Made by a program: the position numbers and the translations under genes
Shown: one piece after another, positions 1-11,224 of the stretch
How positions within the stretch are numbered: position 1 is the first letter of the stretch
Layout: each line of letters opens with the position of its first letter
The notes under the pieces: model-generated
Database searches by the model: none
What the model was told of the DNA's origin: nothing
The model's input: the letters and a program-made list of their open reading frames with translations, nothing else
Source: Sipunculus nudus
Taxonomy: Eukaryota > Annelida > Sipuncula > Golfingiida > Sipunculidae
Direction: 5' to 3'
DNA: 64,000 bases
Assembly (NCBI GenBank): GCA_026874595.1
Contig: CM049306.1
Span: 66,160,019-66,224,018 of the forward strand

Positions 1-540
1 TCATCCCTGTAAGTTTCAAGTCGATTGCTGCAAAACTGTGGCCAGGAGAGTAGAGACAAACAGACCAAAAAACTAGACGACCATTGGTCGAGAGCTTGCC
101 GGACTGGAATGACAGACAGACGGACAAACTGTCGGTTTTCTATCAATTGAATGACTTTCAGAGCGAGTGCTGGAAAGTTTTGCCTGTTGAATGGCATATA
201 TCACACAAAAGAACATGAAAGCAGACATAGCTCAAAACAGACAGATATACTGACACACCTGACATAACAGACTACCAGAAAAAAGTTGGGAACGTAAAAA
301 GAAGCAAAATGAGCTATAGTTTTAGTAGGTAGAGTTTATAGTGTCGGAGGTATGGCCAATATATGGTAGGGGCCATATCCCAAACATTAAAAAATTCTTT
401 TGAGACTTTAATGTAAGAAATAAGATGTTGTTCCAGTTCCAAAGGATTCCCGTAAAACTGTGTCCTGAAAATTGCAAGAAGCAAGGTCCAGCAAGCAGGC
501 GAAATTTAGGATCACTGACAAACAGACAGACATACTCAAA
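1..540. repeat. Family E/G tandem-repeat remnant, left of an A element
   Basis: No gene is seen. The text resembles the repeat at 5820-6480 and 7600-7760: a 'gtaagttt...cgattg...aactgtggcc' phrase near the start and 'acaaacagacagacatac' at 513-532. The same host repeat resumes at about 2435 after the A element at 541-2434, so this piece and 2435-2690 were once continuous. Its transposon class is not known. Confidence 0.55.
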
Positions 541-2434
541 CAAGGGACCTATGGGTCACTGTGCTCAGCTGACGTTAACCTTGAAGGTAAAAATCTAAAA
601 TAATATCTAATGGAGATAAAGTGTAAGAGGAAGAGGTAATAAAGGCCATGGTTGGTTTATATGATTGGTTTGTATTGATGAGCAAGAAATTATTGCAAAA
701 ATATTTTGTGACCTGACCATGTGTTTCCTAATGTTGAAACTAAAGCATGTGAGCAGTTTGTGAACAAATGATCTGTACTATTACCATGATCATTAGTTGG
801 TTTTTTGATTAACTGTTGACATTTCAGTAGTTTACACATTTGTTCAATTGAATCTATTTTTTTGCATAATATATATTTTTAATTATATATGTATTTTTTA
901 TGAAATGTATACAGCTGAAATATAGCTATTTAACAACATAAAACAGGGCAAACAAAACCTGATCTCAAATTCTGCTGAGGCAGGAAAATAATGAACAAAT
1001 GTTTGTATTAAATCCTGATTTTTTTATCACATCAATTATTTTCTAATTTAAGTTTATATTTCTATACATTTCCAATTTAACATATATATCTGAATATAAA
1101 AGTTGATTCATAATTCTCAATTGCATCATCATAAATCTCAATCTTGTCAGATAACACCACATCATGCATACAAATGTTATTTATTTTTTACCACAAAAAT
1201 ATATCTTTTAAATCTGCAAAACAATAAATATCTAAAAATAATACTTGATTTAGATTTCAAAATTTTTAATTGTGTCTTTATTTATCCAGAATGTGCTTGA
1301 TATTTTATAATAATTTAAGCATACTGATGGGTTCATTTATATTTGTTAAAATCATTTAAAAGAAAATTGATTTCTTTAAAAATGCTACATTACACAACAT
1401 TGCATCTTCTGGATTGCACCTTGAATTATTTTTTCAAGGAAAGTTTTTGCATATCGGAGTGGAAACAGCATTACAATTAAGGAGATACAGTGAAAACAAT
1501 AACAATTACTGCATAACACTTGGTGGGTTGGGTTTGCGGGGGGGGGGGGGGGGGGGGGGGGGGGAGATGATTGGGGTGGTGATATGAGAATAACTGTACA
1601 CCTGTCACAGCAGGGGTTCTCCCCCAGTGACGGTAACAAATCAGAAACCCTGGCATAGCTGACTTCCAGTGACCTGGAGTGGGACCCTGCATCTGTAATC
1701 AAAGCAAGTCACTACAGAAAAAAAAATCAATAACTAGCTTAATTTTCAAGCTTTTATTTTCAAATTTCAGATTTAGACAAACTAAATATTTATGTTTACA
1801 TGCTGTAAAAATTAAATCAATGGTGCTTACAGGAAAAAAATGTGCCATGGTCAAAGTTGGGCAAAATTTAAGGTACTGATTTTTTTTTATGCTAATAACT
1901 TAAAAAATATACAAAATTCAGATCTAATTTTGGGTAAACAATTGAATCTTAATTAAACATAGTTATATACTTGCGAAAATAGACTCTAGTTTCAAAATTT
2001 TTCATTTTAAGTGAGTTATTATTTTTCCTGATTTTTTACAAAGTCCATTATGTTTGGGCCCATAACTTAAAGAATTTATACTTTACAGACTTAATTTCTG
2101 GCATGTACATAGGAACTATATAGAGGAATATTTATGGTAAATATGAGGAAAAACAGATGTGTGGTTTTGATATTAGGCAGTCCTGAAGTGTGAAAACAGG
2201 ATTTTAATAAAAAATTGAGGTTTTTCTCTAATTTCTCAAAGGAACGAAGTCGCAAAGACCCAGTTTTCGGCTTGGTAGGAAATCTTGGGGACATCTAACA
2301 TTATGCTAAATTTTGGATTCCTAGGTCTTACGGTTTCAAAACGTGCCACATCTACGGATGGACGGACAGATGGACGGACGACGGACAATGGACCAAGACT
2401 ATAGCTCAGATGACTTATAGTCAGCTGAGCTAAA
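541..2434 (+). mobile_element. Complete family A element, subtype A1 (non-coding, Helentron-like)
   Basis: The left end reads CAAGGGACCTATGGGTCAC followed by GCTCAGCTGAC. The right end is a hairpin with arms TAGCTCAGATGACT and AGTCAGCTGAGCTA, then AAAA. Between them are about 1 kb of A1-specific sequence, a 27-G run at 1538-1564, one core repeat (the phrase GGCAAAATTTAAGG near 1860, CATTATGTTTGGGCCC near 2047, GGTTTTGATATTAGGCAG near 2164) and a short ACGG-rich tract at about 2350-2380. Other A1 copies start at 13072, 44200 and 49447. No ORF has protein-like content. It sits inside the E repeat with A on both sides and no obvious target duplication. Confidence 0.8.
1538..1564 (+). repeat. Poly-G tract inside A1 element
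   Basis: A run of 27 G residues. Other A1 copies carry a G run at the same place after 'gggttgggtttgcg' (about 14074 and 46314), so the tract is a fixed part of the element whose length varies between copies. Confidence 0.9.
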
Positions 2435-2686
2435 AATGACACAAGAATAAGACCAGATGACCTACTCAGATTATCGAGTAGATTCAGAGGAAGAAAATAA
2501 ATCATAGTTTTCAATTGGCTACATTGCTTTTTTTAAAGTTGCATTTACCCAATCTCTTCTTATCAAACTGGCAGAAACCTACCATAGAATAATTCTTGTA
2601 AAGTTTAAACCAATCACCTTAACAGTTTCATCATAAAACAGTGTATAAGCTTGAGAGTCTAAATTTACATTTTCCCTTGTAAAAAA
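2435..2686. repeat. Resumed E repeat followed by F-type flank
   Basis: 2435-2500 continues the E repeat interrupted by the A1 element ('gaccagatgacctac', compare 'agacaagatgac' near 5960). From about 2510 the text matches 57735-57910 ('caattggctaca', 'acccaatct', 'ctggcagaa', 'cagtgtataagct'). No gene is seen. Confidence 0.6.
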
Positions 2687-5310
2687 CAAGGGACCTATGG
2701 GTCACGACGCTCAGCTGTTATATATGATAAAAAAATGTTATTTAGAAATGAGGCACATGCTGGTTTTGTGTGGTAATAAATATAAGCTGTATTATGAGTT
2801 GTTGTTGTTTAGCTTATGTATGATTTTGATAGTACCTTTGGAGACAGGGAAGAGGATTGATTTCATTTATTTTATTAACAAATGGACACACAGATTTTGA
2901 CTTGGCCATATAACTTATAAGCAAAACATATAATATAAGAGTTTAACTATTTATTAAAAAAAATACAAATATTGTCCCAAATATAATTTTTATTAAAAAT
3001 AATAAGAGAATCATATGATTTTTTAAAATGAAATATAACTGATACGATTATTAAAATAATATTAAAGAATATATTCATGAATGCATTCATGAATACATTT
3101 AAAAAGTATTTGCATGAGTATTCATATATTTTCATTTTTACCTAAATTCCCATTCTTTATGCAAGAAATTTTATAATGGAGTACAAAATCATATTCGTAT
3201 TTAAATACAATTACAAAGTATTTGCACAATGTCTGGAATTTATTCAGTTTTCACCAAACAATGATGTTGAGAATTCAGAATATACAAAATTCACACATTT
3301 AAATAATGATCATAAGTACCTGGTTTTATGGCTTTTATTTATATTAAAAAATAACTGTAAAAAATTCATTTTGGACTAATTTCACATCAATGTACACACT
3401 AGACACAGCAGGAATCTAGATTAATATTATCAACTGCATCTTTGTCTAATTTCCTTCATATGATTCCTAATGATTAGTAATGAATAATATGATTCACTTC
3501 TTTATCATTAAAATTGAACTGAAAAATGCCATAGGTGACTGCATGGTGTTATTTGGTTTATGTGACATTCTACCCATCGATACAAGATTCTTATATCATC
3601 AGTAACTGCAAGTTAATTTCCTGTTATTATAAACTAACAAATTCCTTTTCTATTTTTCTTTAATTTGTTATTAAAAACCAATAAAAATTTATTAATTTAT
3701 TGTCTTTTGTTATGTTCTTGGTTAAAACTACTAGATGAGTTGGGTTGGACACCTGGATCAACTGTGGCTTGCCATAAGCTGCCTGGATTCCATGTATGCC
3801 TCGCCTCAAGCGTGCATAATTTGATGAAAGGTCAACAAGGTCAACATACAGGTGACTCAAGAGGGGCTGGAGAGAGCCAAAGTCTGACAGGGTCTCATAA
3901 AAACATTAATAAAAGCTACAATTTTTGGCCAATTTCTTTCAGCTTTCTAAACTAAAAAGCTGAAATGCTTATGTGTGCATGATATGAAAATTATATCAAC
4001 AGTGCTCATGGGAAACAAACGTGCCATGGTCACAGTTGGGCAAAATTTAAGGTACTAATTTTATATTTATACTAAATAAAATTTGAAAAATTCAGAACTA
4101 ATTTTGGGTATTCAATTGAATCTTGATTAAATAATGTTACATCCCTGACAAAAAAATCTCTAGCTTCAGCAATGCTCTTGTTAAGGGAGTAAATATATTT
4201 CTTGATTTTTTACAAAGTGCATTATGTTTGGGCCCATAACTTAAAACAATTACACAATACTGACATCATTCTGGCATGTGCATAGAGAATGAAAAATATG
4301 TATATTATTTATGATTAAAGTCAGATCAGTGGTTTTGATATTAGGCAGTCTTGAAGTGTAACAATGGGTTTTTAATGGAAAAATGAATTTTTTCATTAAT
4401 ATCTCGAATGTCCTAGTGACCAAATTCTTGGCATGGTAGGGCATTTTGGAGACATCTAACTGTATGCCGAATTTATGGAACTTAGAGCTGAAGCTGGGGA
4501 GCTGAGCTCTTGCAAACTGCATAACACTAGCTTGATGTAAACAATATGTTACATGGTGCTTGAAAACTTGATTAAAATCTACAGTTTTTGATCAACTGGT
4601 TTCAAATTTTTGGTATTAACAGTTGAAATGCAAACAAAAACATGTTGTGAAAATTAAATCCACAGAACTTACAGGAAAAAAACGTGCCATGGTCAAAGTT
4701 GGACAAAATTTAAGGTACCAATTTTTTATTTTTATTAATATTTTAAAAAATTTAAAAGATTTTCATCTAATTTTGGGTATACAATTTAATTTTGATTAAT
4801 TAAAGTTATATTACTGGAAAAAAGGTCCATAGCATTGACATTTTTTGTGTTAAGTGATCAAATATCTTTTCTGATTTTTTACAAAATGCATTATGTTTGG
4901 GCCCATAACTTTTTGAAATTAAATAGTACAGACATAATTTCTGGCATGTACATAGGAACTATATAGAGGAATATTTATGGTAAATATGAGGTAAAACAGA
5001 TGAGTGGTTTTGATATTAGGCAGACCTGAAGTGTGAAAATAGGATTTTAATAAAAAATTGAGGTTTTTCCTTAATTTCTCAAAGGAACGAAGTCGCAAAG
5101 ACCCAGTTTTCGGCTTGATAGGAGATCTTGGGGACATCTAACATTATGCTGAATTTTGGATTCCTAGGTCTTACGGTTTCAAAACGTGCCACATCTACGG
5201 ACGGACGGACGGACGGACGGACGGACGGACGGACGGACGGACAGACGGACGGACGACGGACAATGGACCACGACTATAGCTCAGATGACTTATAGTCAGC
5301 TGAGCTAAAA
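2687..5310 (+). mobile_element. Complete family A element, subtype A3
   Basis: The left end is CAAGGGACCTATGGGTCAC, then GCTCAGCTGTTATATATG, which defines subtype A3. The body has A3-specific AT-rich sequence up to about 3960, then two core repeats of about 670 bp (GGCAAAATTTAAGG at about 4033, its variant GACAAAATTTAAGG at about 4706). A long (ACGG)n tract lies at 5197-5259. The right hairpin TAGCTCAGATGACT/AGTCAGCTGAGCTA is followed by AAAA. The flanks join to reproduce the uninterrupted repeat at 57890-57925, so the ends are well placed. It is non-coding. Confidence 0.82.
5197..5259 (+). repeat. (ACGG)n microsatellite of an A element
   Basis: About fifteen ACGG or ACAG units in a row, directly before the conserved 'acaatggaccacgac' and the right-end hairpin. 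The same tract in the same position marks other A copies at about 17353-17403, 18092-18131, 24262-24342, 24842-24905, 35975-36018, 47111-47163 and 48040-48075. Confidence 0.92.
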
Positions 5311-5820
5311 AACAAATCAATGTTGGTGGCGCCACCAATACCTCAATTTCAGATATGACATATGAGACAAACATAGGTATAAAATTTGGTAATGACAGCT
5401 CAAGCCGTTTCTGAGATTTAAATTTTAGTTTGCTTTTTTGGACAGATGACTAAGTTCAACCTCCTGTTCAATCTCCGAACTGAAACCAATCGAACAAACT
5501 TGAGATAGATTGTTCAAGAGATCATTTCTTAGAAATATTGGACAATTTGGCTGGACAGTTTCGCAGAAGAAGATTTTTAAAGCTTTTTTAGCTTTTTCCT
5601 TATAAATCTCAGTAAATGCAGAAAGCCAAAAAATAAACAAAATCCGATAGAGCTTTTCAGATGACTGTTTATTTACCAAAAAAATTGGTAATGCTAGTTC
5701 CTGCTGTTTTTGAGATAGCTATGGTTAACCTACAGACGACGGACGACGCAGCACCATTATAGCATAAGCTCACAGATTCGCTAATAATCTGTTTCGAGAT
5801 ATAACTGTAAGACATAAAAT
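5311..5820 (+). repeat. Family F tandem-repeat element, right part
   Basis: It begins with GGTGGCGCCACC (5330-5341) and 'aatacctcaatttcag', then a core ('aagttcaacctcctg', 'ttgagatagattgttc') also found at 57920-58200 and 59340-59650. It ends 'gcataagctcacag', as at about 58392 and 59795. The A3 element at 2687-5310 separates it from its left part. No coding content. Confidence 0.6.
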
Positions 5821-7676
5821 TCAATAGTTTTAAAAAGATTCTTTCAAAACTGTTGCCTGTAGAATTCTATTAGTGAGATGAAAGAAAAAACAAGCAGGCA
5901 ATTTGAGGACAACTGACAAACAAACAGACATACTGACAAAGGTACACAAGATGAAGACAAGATGACTTAACCAGATTATGGGGAAGACTCAGAGGAAGAA
6001 AATAAGGTATAGTTAATGTAATTGAGGTTTATAGTTTTGGAGATATGGCCAAATAATGATATACTGGGGATGTTCGACTGCAGCGCCCTCTAGTGGACAT
6101 ATCCTGAAGACGACAAATGCGTTTCATGATATTAGTGAATGGCATGAGATGTAATCGTTTCAAAAGGATTCCTCCAAATATCTGGCTTGTTGATTGCTAT
6201 ATGTGAGATGCAAAAACCAGCAAGTAGGCGAATTTGAAGATAACTGACAAACAGACAGACATACTGACAAAGTAACACAAAATGGACACCAGATGACGTT
6301 ACCATGTTTTGCAGAGGGCCAAGAGAAAGAAAATAAGCTACAGTTTGTGTAATATAGGTTTACTCTTACGGAAATATGTCCAAAAACTGATTTGTTTGGA
6401 TGGGTCTAGTGCAGCGCCCCCTAGCTATTGAGATATTAGTGTAAAACATAAGATGATGGAAAAAACATAGGCGGGTGACAAACATGCTTGCGAAAATCGA
6501 AGATTTCCGGCAAGCAAAAAACATACGGAACTGAGCATGCAATAAAGTTTGGACTGTGCTTCCAACATGTATGATCATAGATAGGGCCCGGAAAGGCCGA
6601 CACGCACCTCTGCACATGCCGGCTGCCCCCCGTAAGGACCCTGCCGCCACTTGCGGCGACGGCACGTGACTTCGTGGTTTGGTGAAACACTGCGCGAGAT
6701 TTGACGAGACTTACAATGTGACCCCTGAATATGACTGTGAGTGTCAGACGCTATCCAGCGCTGCAAACCATGTGTCTGCAGTGTAAAAAATGACAGAATT
6801 ATGGGCATTTCTTTGAATGGTCACGTGTTCTCGTTTCACGAGAAACGGTGTGAGATATGACGAGACTTGCAATTGAATGACTTAGAACTAGAGGGATGCT
6901 GTCTAACGCCAAAAACCAGACCTTTCTGTGGCAAATATCAACAGAGATAGAAGCAGGTAAACTTTGTATTTTCAAGTTGTCACGTTTTACCCCAAAATTT
7001 GGTAACCATGGTAACGGCAGCACAAGGATGTATGTGCACAGGAATAAGCCAATGATCCTAGTTTTAGATGAGACAATAAAAATTGTGACATGTGTAATAT
7101 TTTTTGAGATATTGCAGAAAAATGATATGTTACAGTGTTTCCGGTACCACGCCCCCTGGTGGCTATTTCCAAAAAATGAAAAATTGATTTCGAGATATTT
7201 ATAAATAACACAAAATATATCAATTTCAAAGCCCTTGTGTAAAAAATGCAACCTGTAGGTCATATTTAATGAAATCTCGGAAACTCTCGTTTGGCGAGAA
7301 ATGGTGTGAGATTTTACGAGACTTTCACTTGTATGATAAAGAGCTTATTTAGTACTGTCTGGTGCAAAAAGCTAGACCTCTCTAGCTTTAAAACTGACAA
7401 AGTTAGAAAAATTGGTCCATTGATTTTTCGATTTTCATCACTTTTACCCGAAAATACGTAACCATGTTGACAACAAATTTGAGTCAGCTACACCTTAGAT
7501 GAAAGGCCTTGGAATGACAATTAAAATGAGCTACAGTTGAAGTAGATACGCTTTATAGATAAAAAAAAAATATGAAGAAAAAACCGTTTTGAGAATTTTT
7601 GATGTCCTTGACCTTGACCTTTGACCGATCATGGCCAAAAACAATAGGCTCCAAAGGAGAACCGATTATACACTTT
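5821..7676. repeat. Family E/G degenerate tandem repeats
   Basis: The phrase 'acagacatactgacaaag' occurs near 5924 and 6253, about 330 bp apart, each followed by 'gatgac'. From 6670 the phrases 'ggtgtgagat' and 'acgagact' recur near 6849 and 7304, about 455 bp apart, next to the short palindrome TCTCGTTTCACGAGA (about 6829). A hairpin GCTTGCGAAAATC-gaa-GATTTCCGGCAAGC lies at 6486-6515. Small ORFs are present but none resembles a known protein. Confidence 0.55.
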
Positions 7677-7935
7677 ATCTGTAAGTTTTAGAGCGATTGG
7701 TGAAAAATTGTGGCCTGTAGAGCGTGGATATACAGACAGACAGACAAACAGACAAACATACGCGGCTGATCAACATGCTTGCGAAAATCGAAGATTTCCG
7801 GCAAGCAACAAATGGACATACGCAACTGACAATTATGCTTGCCGAAATCGAAGATTTCCGGCAAGCAACAAACAGACAAATGGACATACGGAACTGACCA
7901 ACATGCTTGCTAAAATCGAAGATTTCCGGCAAGCA
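7677..7935 (+). repeat. Three tandem copies of a strong 30-nt hairpin
   Basis: Near-identical hairpins lie at 7777-7806, 7837-7866 and 7905-7934. Arms are GCTTGC(g/c/t)(a/g)AAATC and GATTTCCGGCAAGC around a GAA loop, and each is followed by AA. Spacers contain 'aatggacatacg' and 'aactgac'. The same hairpin occurs once at 6486. The arrangement looks like repeated 3' termini of one element family. Confidence 0.8.
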
Positions 7936-8500
7936 ATGATAGCTATTGGTCCCTCCTCTCTAACACTGTCTATCTATTTATTCATATCATTGTCAGGTAT
8001 TGAAATAAGTCTGGCACCAAGACTCATTAACACTGACAGGTGTTAATGCTTGTTGAACCCTTACCTGGAGATAATCACTGAGCTGAGACCAACTATACAG
8101 TCTGAGCTAATTAACCTGGTGTGTCCATATGTGAACTTAATTGATAATATAGTGCAAGAGCCCAACAACAGTGTCAATATTTTGTTATATAACTTTCATT
8201 AGGCTGCATGGCCTTGATAATAGACACTAGCTGAGATGCCCTATAAGCCTGGCATGTGAGTGAACTTCTAAAACTGTGAAAGCTTGAATTAAATTCCTGC
8301 TGGCTAGTGTCTAATTTTAATCTATTGTAAAGCAGATCCATAGAAATTGTTATAACAATTGTCTACTCCAATTAAACATGGCATAACCAAGGTCCTATAA
8401 CTTTTAATATTTTATCTTGTTTCTAGTTTCTTTATGAAATTTTTTTAGTAACAGATGTATAAACAAGTATTAACCTGCGAGACACACCCACCCAAAGACC
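7936..8500. other. Non-coding stretch, nothing recognised
   Basis: AT-rich sequence with stop codons in all frames. No gene, RNA or clear repeat boundary was recognised. Confidence 0.4.
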
Positions 8501-9788
8501 ATGTGATACATATTTGAACTTGACCTAGCCCTTCATGAGGTATGAATATTACTGCAAGTTTGCGACTGTGCCTTAATTTCTTTTCAGTTATTGCATTAAC
8601 AGCATTTAAGCATTATCTCTGCTGTGACCTTAACAGATCATTCTCTACTTGAAGTGAGAATTAAGCATACCTATCAAAGGTGTCTTATTCTATTTAACTC
8701 GGCTAGAAAACAAAGTATCTGACATATTTGTCTCGACTTTAAAACCTGTATGCTTAAAACAAAATCGGTTGTAAGACAGGATTATCGGCATTTACCATAA
8801 ACTTTGCCATTTTGAATTGCTATTTTCATCATTTTCAAACTGGGTAAGTATGTGCTTGGAAAGACAACAACAAGCCGTATGGGACAAAGAAATTTCAGAC
8901 CCAGCATTACGCGGCTGGTTTACAACTTCATACAATTAGGTCAGGTAGATGTGATGTCCCCATGGACTTTCACGTGTCATGAGTGCAAAACACTATGTAA
9001 TATTTGTGTCGCGAGTGCGACACATGCACTCATTGGGGGGGGGAGGGGGGGGGGGGCTCATTTTGTAGTGCATCCAGGCCATCCATGTTCGATTATTACC
9101 TAGCCCTTGATAAAGCGCATCAATGCTACAATTTTGGTGACTGTACCTCAAATACATTTCAAGTTAATTCATTAATATCATTTTAGCATTATGGCCCCTG
9201 TGACCTTGAAAAATGTGTCAATGACAACTATATTCAAACATGACCGAGCCCTTGATCAGGTGCATCAATGCTGCAAGTTTGGCCACTGTACCTCAAATTC
9301 TTTTTCTAGTTATTGTGATAACATCATTTTAGCCTTATCACCGCAGTGACCTTGAATAATGCATCAAGGTCATCCATGTTCAAACTTGACCTAGCTCTTG
9401 TAAAGTGCATCAATGCTGTAAGTTTGGTGACTGTACCTCAAATACTTTCAAGTTAAATCGTTAATATCGTGTGAGCATTATCGCCCCTGTGACATTGAAA
9501 AATATGTCTAGATCAACCATATTCAAACCTGACTTAGCCCTAGATAAGGTGCATCAATGCTGCAAGTTTGGCAATTGTACCTGTAATTCTTTTTCCAGTT
9601 TTTTTATAACATCATTTTAGCCTTATCACTGCAGTGACCTTGAAAAATGCATCAAGGTCATCCATGTTCGAACGTAACCTAGACCTTGATGAGGTGCATT
9701 AATGCTGCATTTTTGGTGACTGTACCTCAAATACTTTCCAAGTTATTGCTTTAACATCATTTTAGCATAATGGTGGCTATGACCTTGA
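8501..9788 (+). repeat. Family H array of about 145-bp tandem repeats
   Basis: The phrase 'gtgaccttgaa(a/t)aatg' recurs near 9203, 9349, 9491 (variant) and 9636, and a shortened form near 9780, giving a period of about 145 bp. Each unit also carries 'cttgat..ggtgcatcaatgct' and 'ctgtacctcaaat'. A more diverged unit lies at about 8505-8640. The interval 8660-9060 is less repetitive and includes a G-rich run at about 9034-9055. The period equals half of the unit in family C, which suggests related core repeats. Confidence 0.7.
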
Positions 9789-10052
9789 CAAGGGACCCAT
9801 GGGTCACGGCGCTCAGCTGTTATATCTGATCACAAAATATGACTGGAAGAGGAGGTATGCAAATGCTGGTTTTGTGTGGTAATATAAGCTGTATTAAGAG
9901 TTGATGGTGTTTAACTCACATTATGTAAGATTTTGATAATATCCTTGAAGACAGGGAAGAGGACTGATGTCATTTATATTATTTACTTTCAGAAATTGTG
10001 TGCTATTGTTTCATAGGTTTTGACTTGGCCATTGCAGTAGAATTATTTGAAA
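9789..10052 (+). mobile_element. Family A3 left-end fragment
   Basis: It starts CAAGGGACCCATGGGTCAC then GCTCAGCTGTTATATCTG and follows the A3 body ('tgctggttttgtgtgg', 'ttttgacttggccat') until a C element interrupts it. No matching right end was identified. Confidence 0.65.
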
Positions 10053-10750
10053 AATAGACATTTCTTGGCACCGCAGGTACCAGAGTATCCCCAGACATAG
10101 TACGCCCCCCCCCCCCCCCCCTTTAAGAATAGGCCCTAATTTTTAGCAGCATATACTGACACTTGGCAAGCAATTATTGTTTCTTCCATCTATCAATCCA
10201 CAATCTTTTTGAAGATGTTGGTCCTGTGACCTTGACCTTTTGGCACATCACAAGGCTATCCAAGATCTTCTGTCACCTTGATTTTGGGACCAATCCATGC
10301 AAACGATCCTGAGATATTTAAGAGTTTGTGTAATTTTCAGCAGAAATTGACCTATTCAAGGTCAAGGTCACTCTCTTAGCCTTCTGTGACCTTGACCTTT
10401 GACCTCATGACCCCAAAATCAATTCGGGTCTTGCTTTTCAAATTGGACATATACAAGTCAAGTTTGAAATCCATACATCAATAAAAGCAGGAATTATCAT
10501 CCAGAAACTAATTTTTGGACAGATGGCTCCTGTGACCTTCACCTTTGACCTTGTGACCTCAAAATTTATGGGGTCTTCCACTCTTGGCCGGTGAACTATA
10601 TGTGCAAGTTGAAAGATCTGAGATGAATTGTTTGGCTGAAAATGCATCCACAATTTTTTTAAAAATGTGTCCTGTGACCTTGACCTTTGACCTAAAAATC
10701 AATTCGGGCAGTGGCCAGCGGCGGGACCGTCGTGAAACCATAGTATCCCA
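10053..10750 (+). mobile_element. Family C element, right end truncated
   Basis: The left end reads 'aatagacatttcttggcacc', with the 5' motif GTATCCCCAGAC and a C run at about 10104-10121. The body contains core repeats with tgaccttgacctttgacct at 10387-10405 and 10675-10693. The usual right end (GTATCCC then GTCTGGGGATAC) is cut just after 'accatagtatccca' and joins sequence resembling an A left end ('gggccatgaagctcagctg'). Confidence 0.7.
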
Positions 10751-11224
10751 CGGGCCATGAAGCTCAGCTGAATTCAAGGGGTAAAATGAACTCAGAGAGT
10801 GTTCAAAATCAAGCATTAAACATTAGATATAGGTTACAGTGATTTTATTCTACATCCAACTGCTACCATTTGTGTCCATATGACTAAAACAGTGCTAAAA
10901 TCATGTTTCTTTCACAAATCTTGCAGAATTTAGGTCACAGTGACATTATTTCAAATTTCCAAGAAATTTTTACAGGAACCTCCCTTGATCTTAATAAAAT
11001 TAGAAGTTTCTAGGTCCAACTGTAATCAATCATGCAAATCTGTCCTATAGGGTGCTCAAATCATGTTGTTTCACAAATCTTTCAGAATATAGGTCACTAT
11101 GATCTAATTTCTAATTTCCCTGGATGTACAGTTAGAAGTTTCTAGGTCCAACTTTTACGGTTTGTGCCCTATTAACATCAAGACCATTTCATTTGAATGT
11201 CTCAACTAAAAGACACCACAGAAA
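10751..11224 (+). mobile_element. Truncated A-ended element with about 165-bp core repeats
   Basis: It begins with a partial A left end (GGGCCATGAAGCTCAGCTGA). Two copies of a unit containing 'aaatcatgt' and 'cacaaatctt.cagaat' (about 10897 and 11058) lie about 165 bp apart, each followed by 'agaagtttctaggtccaac'. The last phrase also occurs in the 336-bp repeat element at 34000-36068. No right end is seen before the B element. Confidence 0.5.

Noticed and set aside
2091-2294. Recurrent short minus-strand ORFs starting MSPRSPTKPKTGSLRLRSF (also near 4919, 17829, 24565 and 46851)
   Set aside because: They recur because they lie in the repeated A core. Frames are not preserved between copies and stops fall at different places, so they are not a selected protein.
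541-2434. Canonical Helitron interpretation of the A elements (5' TC, 3' CTRR)
   Set aside because: Tips are CAAG and GAGCTAAAA with the hairpin at the very end rather than 10-12 bp inside CTRR. The Helentron/Helitron2 variant fits better.
7765-7935. Possible CRISPR-like array (30-nt repeats with spacers)
   Set aside because: Only three units, spacers share sequence with one another, the setting is eukaryotic repeat DNA, and the repeat is a self-complementary terminal hairpin.
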